Of a DNA stretch of 64,000 nucleotides, positions 13,275 to 25,532 are shown in pieces. The notes under the pieces were generated by a model that saw nothing but the letters and a program-made list of their open reading frames with translations, was not told the DNA's origin and did not search any database. A program made the translations under genes and the position numbers. The stretch's first letter is position 1, and each line of letters opens with the position of its first letter. Source of the stretch: Gremmenia infestans (taxonomy: Eukaryota; Ascomycota; Leotiomycetes; Helotiales; Hamatocanthoscyphaceae); the NCBI GenBank assembly GCA_032629725.1, contig JAFEVB010000038.1, forward strand, positions 248,001 to 312,000, read 5' to 3'.

Positions 13275-14857
13275 TCAACCTTCAAGTACCATAATCACAC
13301 TCCCCCCAATAACACCCCCCAACACAGCAGCCGTCAAAAACCCCGCCGCAACCTTATCCCTCATCTCCACCGGCCTACTCTCCCCCACCCCCGCCATATC
13401 CGAAGCCTTCGGGATCCCCGCCTCCGGATTCCCCACACTCGTCCCCCCCCGTCGCGTTCGTGACCGGCGCAAAGCCCTGCGCCGGCGACACGGCCCCCGT
13501 CCCATCACCAGCTCCGGCACCGGCTTTCACAGGAACAGCCACGATAGCGCTCTGCAGCACAGCCAGCGCGCTCATGCTCTGCCCGATGCCGAAATTCCCA
13601 TCATTGCTCGTGCCGACGCTCCACTTGAAGCCGCAGTTGGTGCCGCTGGACCCGGCGTTGCACTGCAAGGCTGCGCCGGTGGCGGATGCGGAGAGGTAGG
13701 TGGAGATTGTGGGGGTGGTGAAGGGGGCGAGGAGAGAGGTGGCGGCGAGCCAGGATGAGAAGTAGGCTTTGAAGGATAGCTGGTCGGTGTCGCAGGTGGA
13801 GAATTGCTCGCACGCTTGCTCGGTCATTATGTTGTTGTTTGGGAAGAAGATTTTCGAGGCGTTGAGGATTCCTTCCGTGCGTTCTTCCCAGATCGGACTG
13901 GCTTTTGTCTGTAGGGTTGGAGGTTAGTGGGGTGGTGGAGAAGGAGGAGGGGAAAGGAAGGGGGGGGTTTGGACGCACGAAGTTGTACATGTTAGCCGCG
14001 CCGTGTAGGTAGATGCCGGCGTTGTAGGACCATTGAAGTCTATCTACTACGGTGCAGTTCTCGGTGTCCGAGGATCCGTCAAAGATGTTGTAGTTGGCGT
14101 CTATTAGACCAACGCCTTGCTCCCAGTCCCAGATCCTCTCCGCCCAGTCGGCGTATGTCTGGTTCCCCGTATACCGTGCCAGTCTCGCGCCCAGGTTGAA
14201 GAAACAACCGTTTGCAATGCTGTTCTTGTAATTGAAGCCATTGTTAAAGGTGAAGATCTGCCATCTCAAACCTCCTCCGCAACTCGTCGTGTCCCATCTC
14301 GATGCCATCTCGTTGAAGACTGCTTGGGCTAGGGCTAGCCATTGTGGCTTGTCTTTGGGCGGGTTCTGGAAGTTCGTCTCTGCGGCTAACATTGCTGCCA
14401 TGCCCCAGAAGCCCTGGTCATCATTTCCTTCGTTCTTGGTTTGGTTGGGAGGCAGGTAGTCGTTGTCGGGACCTACTTGAAATTGCAGCGCTTGCTCTAC
14501 TACATCGTTGTAAGTCGAGTCGTTGGTGTAGCGCCAGTAGTCTACCATGGTCATGAACATGCCTCCTCCTTCCCACCAGAAATAGGGTGGTGGTAATGTT
14601 CCGGGTATGTCTCCCTCCAAAGTGTTAGCTTGCATTGCGAAAAGCGTCCGATTCGACCTACTGTGTTGTTCCCAGTGTAGAATGACATCAGCCCGTGAGC
14701 AACTGTCTTCGCGGCGCTTTTTATCGAGTCTGTCGCTCTGATTAGTTTGAAATCACCTTCAATGGCTCTTGTACATACCGACTGAGGTGGGATCAACGGT
14801 AATGGCAGCAGCAACCGGCACGCAAAGTAATCGCCATAATAATGTCGATGAACGCAT
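13275..14857 (-). CDS. dfg5: Dfg5/Dcw1-like GH76 wall protein, frameshifted near C-terminus
   Basis: Model: complement(13375..13908, 13979..14614, 14662..14729, 14779..14857) as read, 438 residues; introns of 70, 47 and 49 bases. Dfg5-type proteins are GPI-anchored GH76 members thought to transfer glycoproteins from GPI remnants into the wall glucan. Seen: signal peptide (residues 1 to about 18), the paired aspartates D114-D115 in NDDQGFWGMAAM, YNAGIYLHGAANMYNF, and a Cys-rich C-terminal half. Downstream of a run of eight C at 13443-13450 (G on the coding strand) the frame runs into a Gly-rich tail and stops at 13375. In the next frame the expected Ser/Thr spacer and hydrophobic GPI tail continue to a stop at 13275. 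One base too many in the run would explain this, as an assembly error or a real allele. Confidence 0.85.
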
Positions 14858-16415
14858 TCTGATTTATTTTTAAAGGAATAGACCAACAGGCGTGATTAAG
14901 TGGTGATTGAAAAGGTAAGATAAATCGTCGATGGCCTCCAGTGCAGCAAATCTCGAATCGATCGGGATGAGAAAAGAATGTAGAATCAAATAAATAATTA
15001 AAGGCCCTATCAAAGGTACAGAAGAAAATAAAATAAACGACCAGCGAAAGAATGAAGTTTAAAAACACGAAGATACACAATCCTTGGCTGTCCTGAGGTG
15101 GAACGGTGTAAGTTGTGTAAACTCAGAGGTTCAAGCCATCTCGTCTTTGAAAGAATGAGACCGCACAGCCGAGAACTTGCCTGGCACTAGTCACAGTAAG
15201 AGATGAAGCAATGAAACAGCTTTACCTTATTCCGACATGTACTTCCTCTCCATGATTTGGGGGATATGTACATCCGGGGGAGCCATCCTGATGCTTGAAA
15301 CTTGGCGAGTCTCAATGATGGCGACCTGACACAAGGACTCAGACCCGAATCTCTTGCTCTGTAGCGTGAGCCGCAGAGCACGCTGCCAATCATGATAGGC
15401 AATTGGTATAAAGATAGAACACGCATTCCAGTGTGTTGAAGAGATTATGAAAAGGAAAAGAAAGACGGCGAAAAGCTTGTCCGTCCCCAAGATGAAGAAG
15501 TCAAGAAGAAAAGGTGGTGAGGTTTAGCGCCAAGTTTAGTTTCAGGGGTTCGGCACGTGACTGTCTATTACGTCGCAACCATCAGCCACAGCCTTTGCTT
15601 GTGAGAACAAGAACTTTCCTTTCCATCTCCAACCTTCATCGTCGTCCATCACCGCATCAGTCTATTCCTCTATCGGGCTATAATCCGGGGCATGACACGA
15701 AATAAAAATGAATTTCATCTATTCAGAATGCGGGGAAGCGCCTAGTCCATTCATCAACCACGGATAATCATTCTATTCTCCATCACCTCGTCGCACAGCA
15801 GATCAGCCCTAGTCCCCAAAGACAACTCTCTATATTTTCCCACCGCGTGAGAGCCTCCGCGTGACCCTTCGAGGGGAACATCCTGAACAGGATTCAATTC
15901 CAAGGGACGTATCAAGGATTCCCCTTATCCAGATAGATCACCACTGAAATCACCCTGCGGAGCTGGGAGGTGCCATTGCATTTACGAAGTATACATGGGA
16001 TTGTCTGTATAGGCTGGTTTTCTGCTGCACGGGGATTTATCACCTCATGCAATATAGGCTTGGGTATATCGGTAGATACTTCTTTGTACTTTCATGTACT
16101 GATATGTACTTCCGTTATTTGCGGCTTGAAAATGGTACATGCACACACATCACATGCACTGGCACTTGCATCCCGTTTCTTAGGACCATCTGACTTTGAA
16201 GTCAGAGCATAGTCCCTGAATAGGCACCGAACTGCCTTTCTTAGAAAACGTCTGATACTGTATAACTTCTGCTCTCGCATGACACCTTTATGAAGATGAA
16301 CTGCCAAAGTCTGCCTCCACTTCAAGTTGTAAATTTCCAAAACTCGCATCTTATTAATCCCAACCAATCCTTTATTTAGCCCTTCCATAAGCTTCTCCTC
16401 CTCAAACAAACCACC
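14858..16415. other. Intergenic region, divergent promoters of GH76 and CBM18 genes
   Basis: About 1.6 kb between two divergently transcribed wall-related genes. Open frames on the minus strand at 15187-15490 have a hydrophobic start but no other support. Nothing else is seen. Confidence 0.4.
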
Positions 16416-16962
16416 ATGATGCACCCATACACTCTCCTATCTCTCATAGCCACAGCATCTATATTGTCCAACACCTTCGCAACCCCCCTCGCCAGCCATG
16501 GATCCCCAGATCTCGATATCCGGATCCCCAAGCTAGCAGGCAGACAGCTCGGCGTATGTGTGGACGGGCTGTGTGCCACTGGCCTCTGCTGCTCGCAATA
16601 CGGATACTGTGGCACAGGTCCTGCTTACTGCCAGGCGGGATCGTGTGTTGGGGGAGTGGGAGGGAATTGTACTATTGGACTGTGTTGGTAAGTTGAATAA
16701 ATGTTGAATGGATTTATCTAAAAGAAAGAATAAAACTCCAAAAATTTCTACTTCGGTTCTTGTCAAGGAAGCAAGAGATGACCGAGTGACTGAGTGACTG
16801 ATTGATGTGGGTTTTTGTAGCTCGGAATATGGGTATTGTGGTACTGGTTCGGGGTACTGCACCCCGGCTGTGGGTTGTGGGACTGGACCTGCGTGTGCGG
16901 TTGGGTTGTGTTGTAGCCAATGGGGATATTGTGGCATGGGGTCAGATTACTGTGGTTCTTGA
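16416..16962 (+). CDS. Secreted protein with three hevein-type (CBM18) chitin-binding domains
   Basis: Model: join(16416..16687, 16821..16962), 137 residues; intron of 133 bases. A signal peptide is clear (about residues 1-24, ending in TFAT). Three Cys-rich modules follow, each with the hevein core CCSxxGYCG: CCSQYGYCGTGPAYC, CCSEYGYCGTGSGYC (its first Cys pair is completed by the splice) and CCSQWGYCGMGSDYC, ending almost at the stop. Nothing else is in the protein, so chitin binding is its likely whole job. Small secreted CBM18 proteins of this kind can mask hyphal chitin or work in wall biology; which applies here is inference. It lies close to the Crh and GH76 wall genes. Confidence 0.92.
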
Positions 16963-17206
16963 TCCAAAGCGTGTCTTGGGGAATGTTGTTTGGGGCACGG
17001 TGTTATAGCAAGAGTTGGGTTGGGGTGATTTTGACTTCATGGGCTTAGTAGTAATCATCATGAGTTGTACCATATATTTCCCCCTGGCGCTCGCATCGCA
17101 CGAGCGAAGAAGCTATCTATCTATCCACAAAAGACTAGACACTGTCTTTCTTTGCTCAGACCAATTTGTAGTACAGTAAACTCCGAATCCACCGGCCTCT
17201 CACAAC

Positions 17207-18728
17207 CTACCTACCCTTGCCACCTCCATCCCTCGTCAACGAATACTCATAATGCCATCCCTCCCTCCCCATATCCGCCCTAACCTTATAACCCTCCTCC
17301 GCATCCTCCAAAATCTGCATATCAACCTCCACAACACTCATGCCCTCCTCATCCCCCATCTTCCCCAGCGCCCCCTTAAACGGCACCGTCACCTGACTCA
17401 AGCCCGCCCAACTGCCCTTTTCTGCCCCCTTGGGACCCCCTGCATTAGCGAAAACCACCATACACGTATTCTCAAAACAGCGGGAGATCAATGTACTCTC
17501 CAAAAACAGGGCTTCAGACTGCGCATTATGCGCCAGTCCCTTCTCCGTGCAGTCAGCGAGACTCCAGAACGTGGGGATGATAATCATCTTGGCGCCACCG
17601 GCAATCAGCTCGCGGAATGCTTCGGGGAAGGCCAGGTCCCAGCAAATCAGCATTCCGACTTTTCCCAGCGGGGTGTCGAAGGCGACGTGCGGCTCGTGCG
17701 CTGAGGATGTTAGGTGTGGGCGTTCGGGGTGCCAGAGGTTTTTCTTTTGGTATTGGCCGAGGATGGCGCCGGTGTTGGAGATGAAGTAGGCTACGTTTGT
17801 TAGCTGGGTGCCGTGGGTCTCGACGATTGTGCCGGGGACGATGTTGATGTGTAGTTCGGCGGCGAGGGAACAGTAGGCGTCGAGGTATTTTTGGTATTGA
17901 GAGCAGAGGGGGACTGGAGTTTTATTAGATGGGCGGCGTTTGAAGGGGGGCGGCTTGTGAGAGATGATTTGGGCTTGCTGTATATAGAGCAATTTTCCAA
18001 TGGGGGCTTGTTTGGTGAAGGCTATCTTACTGAAATTTGGGTCATCGGGAACCCCTATTGGTGTTAGCGAAGTCAGCTTGGATAGGCATCGTATCTCATG
18101 AGGACGTCAAAGGGTCAATAGTCAGGACGTTGGGGTCAAGAAACTGGATGTATTGCTCTTTAGCTCACTTACAACTAGTGAGATGGTACTCTGGGAGCAC
18201 CGCCAAATCGCAGGATTGTGAAGCAGCCTCTCTAATGAACTCTACGGCTTTGCTATGGTTGTCTTCGACTGCTAGCAGCTGTAGACGCGAGGTCAGGATA
18301 GTTCTCGAGCTTTTGGCTTCAGATATGGGATTCGAAGAGAATAGCAACGATAGGTTATCAGTCAACCCTTGGCTGTTTTTTGAGGCATTTGACCTGATCT
18401 TGCAAAACTTATTCCAGAGATTCAGGCTCAAGACGACGCAGGGGAATCTGGGTTTGACTTTAAGGAGAATGTTCCTGGCAGTTCGATGGTAATAGACAAA
18501 TATGCCAATAGATTCATAAATACGGCTTATAGCAATCTCCATTAGCATCCTCATTGGAGGGCATACATCGTTTGGCCACATGACTTGCAGTTGTCCCATT
18601 GATATAACTCCATACCTCAAGCTGTGAAGAAAACTGGATATAAAAAAGCAACCGACTACAGTAGTTTAAGAAAAAGTACTCACTTTAGGATGCAGCTGTA
18701 TCACAGCAATCTTGTATGTTGGAGCCAT
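17207..18728 (-). CDS. Carbon-nitrogen hydrolase (nitrilase superfamily)
   Basis: Model: complement(17207..17913, 18031..18054, 18173..18278, 18684..18728), 293 residues. Members hydrolyse C-N bonds of amides, nitriles or carbamoyl compounds in the cytosol. The Glu-Lys-Cys triad is present: E45 in LAVLPEYHLTSW, K116 in YQKKNLWHPER and C149 in GMLICWDLAFPEAF. Splicing creates WVPDDPNFIPLC from a 24-base exon, which fits the family. The N-terminal MAPTYKIAVIQLHPK matches the usual first strand. The first intron is unusually long (405 bases) and its last 340 bases stay open in frame with exon 2, so an internal start cannot be excluded. The substrate is unknown; length is near the family norm of 260-320. 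Confidence 0.88.
18279..18683 (-). other. Long first intron of the nitrilase gene
   Basis: 405 bases, donor GTGAGT after HPK, acceptor CTACAG before LLAVEDNHSK. Most introns in this window are 45-130 bases. The part from 18620 downwards has no stop in the frame of exon 2, but its translation looks unlike the family. Confidence 0.6.
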
Positions 18729-20489
18729 TGCCTCGAAACTGCGGTTACAATCTGTTAGCAAGGCATTGTTTCACAAGCAGCTGCCTTGGACATCCCATAG
18801 CATTTCTCTCATGAACACACCTTCTTGGTTATGAAGACTACGTCTCGTGCCTAGCTATTTTGGATTTTTGCTTGGACCAAAGAATAGTGGGATGATGCAC
18901 GACGATCCTTGTCTTCCGAATGCCGAATGGAAGCCGACGATACTCCCAGGATATGATCACGTGATATATGGCGCTTGGTGGCCGGGGTTTGAAGATCCTC
19001 GCATTCTTCAGCCTCTCACATAGAGTAGATAACGCATGTGAGGTCATTCATGTGAGGTCATCAAGATTCTTCAACATCTGTATCAATCATTACTTACTTG
19101 TGATGCCAACTCTCATCAACTTGATTACTAAGATAATGCCCATACCCCCGTAACCTGTAATTGCTAAATATCAAGGCGACGGCCAAATAACCTAACCTAA
19201 CCCTCTCCTCCCGGAGCAAAACCTCCGCACCAATGAGAAAACACTTCATGTATAGTCCTGGTGGTGGTCTTATGTTTTCGCGGCAATGTTACCGATTTCT
19301 GCTCAGAACGGGTCAAGGGGGATCTCTTTTTTATACTCTCTATGACTTCTTGACTTGAGCTTGCAATTTTGCTAAAATAACTGCATACCTAGGTAGAGAA
19401 AGATGAGAAGGACTCTTTGATGAGCAGGGTAAAATACAAAGTAATATGAATATTGATATATACCTTGCTATACACTTGCGCCTTGGAATTGAAACAGGAG
19501 TCTACCTACTCTACTAGCGACTGACTGATGTTTATGAATTACAAAGTAAGAATATGAAAAGAACTACTCTACTGTATCAATTATTTAAGGAGTACGGAGC
19601 GGAGGTAAATATTATCCTGCGTGCCGTGCCTACTTAGGTCTACGTACCCTGTGGACCTGAACCCAGGATCCACGCTAAGCTAGGATACAAAGAAATCCCA
19701 TCTTACTGGAACATCGGAAAGTTGAAGCGACGCCGGATTTGCATGTACGAATAAAACTTCGCCAAAGCCGCCACTAGCTTACAACGTAATGTTCCGTATT
19801 TGCTTCTTGTTTACGGAGATATTACAGTTTACTGTACTTTGAAGTAAGAGTGAGAATGAGTAGGTACCCTACCCTTCCCTTCCAAGCTTTATACCGCTAG
19901 CATAATAATCAACTGACCTTAATAATGGTACGGAGGTACGTCGTACCTACCCTCCGTACCGTACCTCCGTATCATTTGATCTGCCCAGGGTGCGGAACGG
20001 GTGGACCTCCAATATCCACCCACCTACTTACTACCCTGGCACTTAGTGCAAAGCCCATCTCGCCCTCGCTTTCGCCACCCTCCAACTTCTTCAAGCACCT
20101 TCGACAACGACTTCGGTATCCAGCTGCGACAAAACATTGCGAGACGTCCCCACGAAGGGGTTTGATTCTCTAAGCTTTCAACATTCCTTTTCTTGCTGTG
20201 GTTCTCCTGTCAGCCGTCCTCAATCCTTCTCCGTACTATTCTCCGTCTCTATCAGCCGCGATTTCCTTCTTTCCGTGCGCTGTTCAATCCTACCTAAGAA
20301 CCTTACAAAGAACACCACCCACCCCGAAAACACACAAATTGAAATGCTGGGGGAACAATTTTAAATTTTGTAGTCTTTATGCATCTCTCGATTCTGTTGA
20401 TTGGAGGTTTGAGGGCCGAATACTATCTTGAGACGTGCTACGAGGGGCGGCCTTCTTTGCCGTAAGAACACGACTCTCTGGCGCCTACT
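18729..20489. other. Intergenic region, divergent promoters of nitrilase and phytochrome genes
   Basis: About 1.8 kb. The right 350 bases are C/T-rich and read as the phytochrome leader. A perfect 10-base inverted repeat lies at 19927-19960 (separate entry), and a short CCTAA-type stretch at 19189-19205 resembles telomeric sequence but is too brief to mean more. No gene was found. Confidence 0.4.
19927..19960. repeat. Inverted repeat upstream of phytochrome gene
   Basis: Arms GGTACGGAGG (19927-19936) and CCTCCGTACC (19951-19960) are perfect reverse complements around a 14-base spacer; another copy of the right arm partly follows (to 19970). It lies about 530 bases before the phytochrome start codon. 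It could be an operator or a chance product of the common GTACC/TACGGAG words. Confidence 0.6.
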
Positions 20490-23400
20490 ATGTCTCATAA
20501 ACCCGAGGGGGAAGATGCCACCACAAAGCGCGATGCGTCACTCAGAGTAGACATACCTCCAGTTCCAAATGACTTGAACAAAGTCAGCAATCCCTCGATT
20601 TCAGCTGCATCGTCACCGAGATCACCTACCGCGTCCGACAACGCCAGTAGCCCTCAACTTCCAAAGTCCGACCTAGACAACGAGCATGTTGCATTCCCCG
20701 CGCTGGACGGGACCTCATCTTGGAGTGCCAGCTCGGCCAAGCAACTAGCAAGCCCAGCTTCTGCCACGGATCGAGTCTACCCCATCAGAAGTGTTATTCG
20801 CGTGGACACTTCTCAGACACCACACAACTTGCCAAGCCGGCGCTCTAGCGAAGGACGAGATTATTCCCCCCCTACTCAAGTCTCTGCTGGTAATACGGTG
20901 AATTCTACCTCTCGTCGTCGCCAGAGCGAATCTTTCCCGTCAGAGCCTGGTAAGACGCCAACGCCAGATGCACGACTTCAAGACAATCGCCTCCCGATTG
21001 ATAATTCTAGCGATGATCGCAGGCCACCTACAGCTGAGAGACACAATGGTAAACAAATCGATAGTGGGAAGCGAGTGCAATTATTCAGTTACGTTGCCTC
21101 TGATAACTCCGACTCGGCCAGTCAGCGGAGTGTTGCTCCAGCAAGCTCTATCGATACTCGTACTTCGGCAGACCGGGAGAGTATATCTGACCTGATTACG
21201 GCGAGATTCAAACATACTGTAACCGCTGAGGGACATGCTGTCATTACGGGTCGAGATGGAGGCACACTACAACATTGTGAGGACGAGCCAATTCATGTTC
21301 CGGGAGCGATACAAAGTTTTGGCCTTTTGATCGCCTTAGAGGAGCAAGATGGAGGCGATCTTCTAGTCCGCACTGTCAGTGAGAACTCGCACCGAATCAT
21401 CGGATACACCCCCCAGGAACTGTTCAAATTGAAGAGCTTTACCGATATTCTCAGTGAAGAACAAGCTGATAATTTGCTGGACCATGTCGATTTCATCCGC
21501 GACGAGGAAACCGATCCAGCATCGAACGGACCAGAAGTATTCATAATCAGCATTCGAGCGCCGAAGGCCTCTAGAAGAGGCCGAAAGCTTTGGTGTGCGA
21601 TGCACATTAATCCTGCCGCTCCGAATTTACTCATATGTGAGTTCGAGATAGATGACGATCAAGTATACCCTTTGGTACCACAGAATAACGAGACTCCGGA
21701 GCCGCCTGAGACCACGCTGCACAGTCAACCCACCCCAGAAGAGTATGCAGAAAGTACCAATAACACCAGCAAACCGCTCAGGGTTCTAAGGAGTGCCAGA
21801 AAACGAAAGGGTGAGGCTGCTGCTATGGAAGTCTTCAACATCATGTCCCAGGTTCAGGAGCAATTATCTTCAGCGCCAAATCTAGAGATATTCTTAAAGA
21901 TTTTGGTCGGTGTCATCAAAGAGCTCACTGGATTTCATCGTGTTATGGTAAGCAAATTCTCTGAGCATATATCTTTTCCTGCGGACAAGTACAGGAGTCT
22001 TGATGGCTCTTTTTAATGTCTTTGAAGGTCTCGGAAGTTTCGAGGCATTAAACTCCCCTGGACTGCAGACTACTCACTGATACAGCATTGCTGACTGCGA
22101 GGTATTACAGATATACCAGTTCGATGCAAACTTCAACGGGAGAGTGGTCACTGAACTTGTGGATCCTCGAGCAACGACGGACTTGTATAAGGGATTGAAC
22201 TTCCCCGCCTCAGACATCCCAAAGCAAGCACGTGACCTGTATAAGATCAACAAGGTGCGCTTGCTATACGATCGGGACCTCGAGACAGCTCGTTTGGTTT
22301 GTCGAACTGTGGAGGATCTTGAGCAGCCACTTGATTTGACTTTTAGCTACTTGAGAGCGATGTCGCCTATTCACATCAAGTATTTGAGAAATATGGCTGT
22401 GCGGTCTAGCATGAGTATATCGATCAATGCGTTTTCCGAGCTGTGGGGGCTCGTCGCCTGCCATACCTATGGTTCAAAGGGCATGCGGGTCTCGTTTCCA
22501 ATCCGAAAGATGTGTCGTCTTGTTGGTGACATTGCGTCGAGGAATATCGAGAGACTTTCTTACGCTTCACGACTCCAAGCACGGAAGCTTATCAATACTG
22601 TCCCAACAGAAGCAAACCCATCTGGATACATTGTTGCTTCTTCCGAAGACCTTTTGAAACTTTTCGATGCTGATTTTGGCCTCCTATCGATCCGTGGTGA
22701 AACCAAGATCATGGGGAAAATGGAACATTCACAAGAAGCCCTTGCTATGTTAGAGTACCTTCGACTTCGTAGAATAACCTCTGTTACTACATCACAAGAC
22801 ATCCGGCAGGATTTCCCTGACTTGCAATATCCACCAGGTTTCGAAGTTATTGCTGGTCTACTTTTGGTGCCGTTGAGTGTAGGCGGAAGTAAGCAACCCG
22901 TTTCTTTGTACACTCCCTATGCTTGATTGAGTTCTCGGTCTTTCAAGCCTTGGAATTTCCAATTGCTAACATGGGAGCAATTTTCAGGCGATTTCATAGT
23001 CTTCCTTCGAAAAGGCCAAGTAAGTTGAGCATGAACAGTCCGTTCATAGATCGGTGTCTAACATTACTGTAGGTAAAAGAAGTCAAATGGGCTGGGAATC
23101 CATACGAAAAGTTCATCAAAGCAGGAACAGAAGGCTACCTAGAGCCGAGAACAAGCTTCATGGCTTGGAATGAAACTGTTATTGGAAAGTGCCGAGAATG
23201 GACCGAAGAACAAGTCGAAACTGCTGCAGTTTTGTGCTTGGTGTACGGAAAATTCATTGAGGTACGTTTCTCCAGCTAGAGTCGAAATTTTACTCTTTCT
23301 AATATGTAAATCTCTAGGTCTGGCGGCAAAAAGAAGCTGTCTTGCAAAGCAGCCAACTTACGCGACTTCTCCTGGCAAACTCTGCACATGAAGTTCGCAC

Positions 23401-25532
23401 TCCTCTCAATGCGATCATCAACTATCTAGAGATTGCCCTCGAGGGTGCACTTGATCAAGAGACCAGAGACAACCTGGCAAAGTCCCATTCCGCTTCAAAA
23501 TCTTTGATATATGTTATCAACGATTTGCTGGATTTAACCAAGACTGAAGAAGGCCAAGTAAGTTACTATCTCGGAAATTGTTTCCTACTTCGGACATCTC
23601 CATAGCGGAGTTGACTGCTCCTAAATTATTGTCTCAACTTCCGTAGAACATTGTTTCAGCTACATATTGAGCAATACTGATTTCGAGATTTTTACGTAGG
23701 AACTTATCAAAGATGAACCTTTCGACCTTCATGCTACTATTCACGAAGCGGTGGATTCTTTCAGGGGAGAAGCAAAACGCAAGGGATTGGAATATGAGAT
23801 GATTGATCATCCAGGAGTTCCACAATTCGTTCTCGGTGATCAGCGAAGGGTCAGACAGGCTGTGGCTAACATCACCGCCAATGCAATGCAACATACAACT
23901 GATGGTTGGGTCCGTATCGAGGTTTATCCACGTGGAGTAGCAGATGGGAGAGCCACCGTGGAAATAGTGGTCCATGATTCCGGGGTCGGAATGTCGAACG
24001 AGAAACTTGATGCTCTGTTTCGAGATCTGGAACAAGTTAGCACGGACGCCGATGGATTATTGAACGAACCGGATGGCGATGGCAATGCATCGCAAGTGAA
24101 GGACAGTCGAATTCTAGGTCTCGGTTTGGCCGTGGTGGCCAGGGTAGTACGAAATATGGACGGTCAGCTACGTCTCAAATCAGAACAAGGCATAGGATCT
24201 CGTTTCGTCATCCAATTGCCTTTCGTCCTACCTGATGATGCATCTGGAGACGAGGATGCAAAATCTAGATCGGTGAAACTGGTCAAGCAAAATTCGAATC
24301 TTGCACCATCTATAGCTGCCGAAGGAGAGATTACCCTTGTAGACAAGGTCAGCTCTTTAAAGGCTGAGGGTGTCCTTCGCAAACGCAGCATCGACGAGCT
24401 GGCTAGTCTGCATAGTTTCAAGAGTGGTTCAAGTGGCAAGAGCAGAGGTAGTGCTAAGAGTGATGTCGACAGACTCATTGATGCTATTACCGGTCCCTCC
24501 CATAGTAATGATCAAGAAGCTGGCGAGCAAGGTCTACATCGTTCTAACAGCAAAGGCAGTGGACACAGTCGCAAAAGTGCCGGCAGTCTGGGGAAAACAT
24601 CTTCAGCTCGTATGGCAACCGGCAATGAGAGGCCGAGAAGTTTGTCACGTAGGATATCCCACGGGGCTCCGGAACACGTACATCTCGCAGGAACCGAATT
24701 TGTGACAGATAATGGGACACTTATGAAGGCCATCAGGATGCCTGATGAATTTAATTCACCTGGAGGGTCACCTGCTCATACTGCCTCTCGCGTGTTGTTC
24801 AATGTTCCAAATGAAAAGACTGAACAACTCTCAATGGAATCAAAGAAGTTGGATGCGGAGCATCTCCAAGTCCTGTATGCGGAAGATGATCCTGTCAACA
24901 GTAAGATTATGCGAAAGCGGATGGAGAAGAGCGGTCATGCAGTACACATCACTGTCAACGGTGAAGAGTGTGCTGAGGTTTACAGAGACAAGCCGACATA
25001 TTTCGACGTCGTGCTCATGGACATGCAGATGCCGATCGTGGACGGGCTATCATCAACAAGGATGATTAGATTATTTGAGAAACAACATTCCCAGAGCATC
25101 TTATCCCCTCGTGCTGCGAACAATGGCCGAGTTCCTATCTTCGCAGTTTCGGCATCGCTCATGGAACGCGAACGCCAACACTACATCGACGCAGGGTTTG
25201 ACGGCTGGATTCTTAAACCCGTCGATTTCAAGCGTCTGAATATCCTTCTGCGAGGTATCGTGGATGACGAGATTCGCAACTCATGTCTCTACCAACCTGG
25301 AGCATGGGAGATAGGAGGATGGTTCCAACAACGACAGCCGAGCGTTTTCGCATCGCCGGGATCATCATCTGAGCACTCGCTCGGTCAGCATAGCGACAGG
25401 CCATCTCCGCAGCAGGATGGAGGGTCTATGCACAGCAGCGAGAGCGGATCAACTATCACGTCCAGGAGTGTGGATAGGAGACCCCTTATACACGATGAGC
25501 GACTTGATGGGACGGCAGCGGACCAGTCTTGA
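20490..25532 (+). CDS. fphA: Fungal phytochrome, hybrid histidine kinase
   Basis: Model: join(20490..21947, 22111..22888, 22988..23019, 23073..23261, 23318..23557, 23700..25532), 1509 residues. It senses red/far-red light through a bilin and signals by phosphorelay. Order: a long Ser/Pro-rich N-terminal tail (1 to about 240); PAS/bilin region with the likely attachment residue C263 in HCEDEPIHVPGAIQSFG; GAF with FPASDIPKQARDLY and MSPIHIKYLRNM; PHY (around splices 3-5); HisKA with H843 in ANSAHEVRTPLNAI; HATPase with the N box NITANAMQHT and glycine boxes DSGVGMS and LGLGLAVV; a linker of about 200 Ser/Lys-rich residues; and a receiver with YAEDDPVN and phosphoacceptor D1340 in VVLMDMQMP. All key residues are intact, so it should be active. 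Orthology to fphA is by architecture. Confidence 0.95.

Noticed and set aside
18482..18620. Start of an open frame in the nitrilase first intron taken as part of the protein
   Set aside because: No splice from exon 1 reaches this frame in phase, and its translation is unlike the family; the simple intron restores the expected alignment.
19189..19205. Telomere-like CCTAACCTAACCC
   Set aside because: Only two or three units; too short to call a telomeric repeat.
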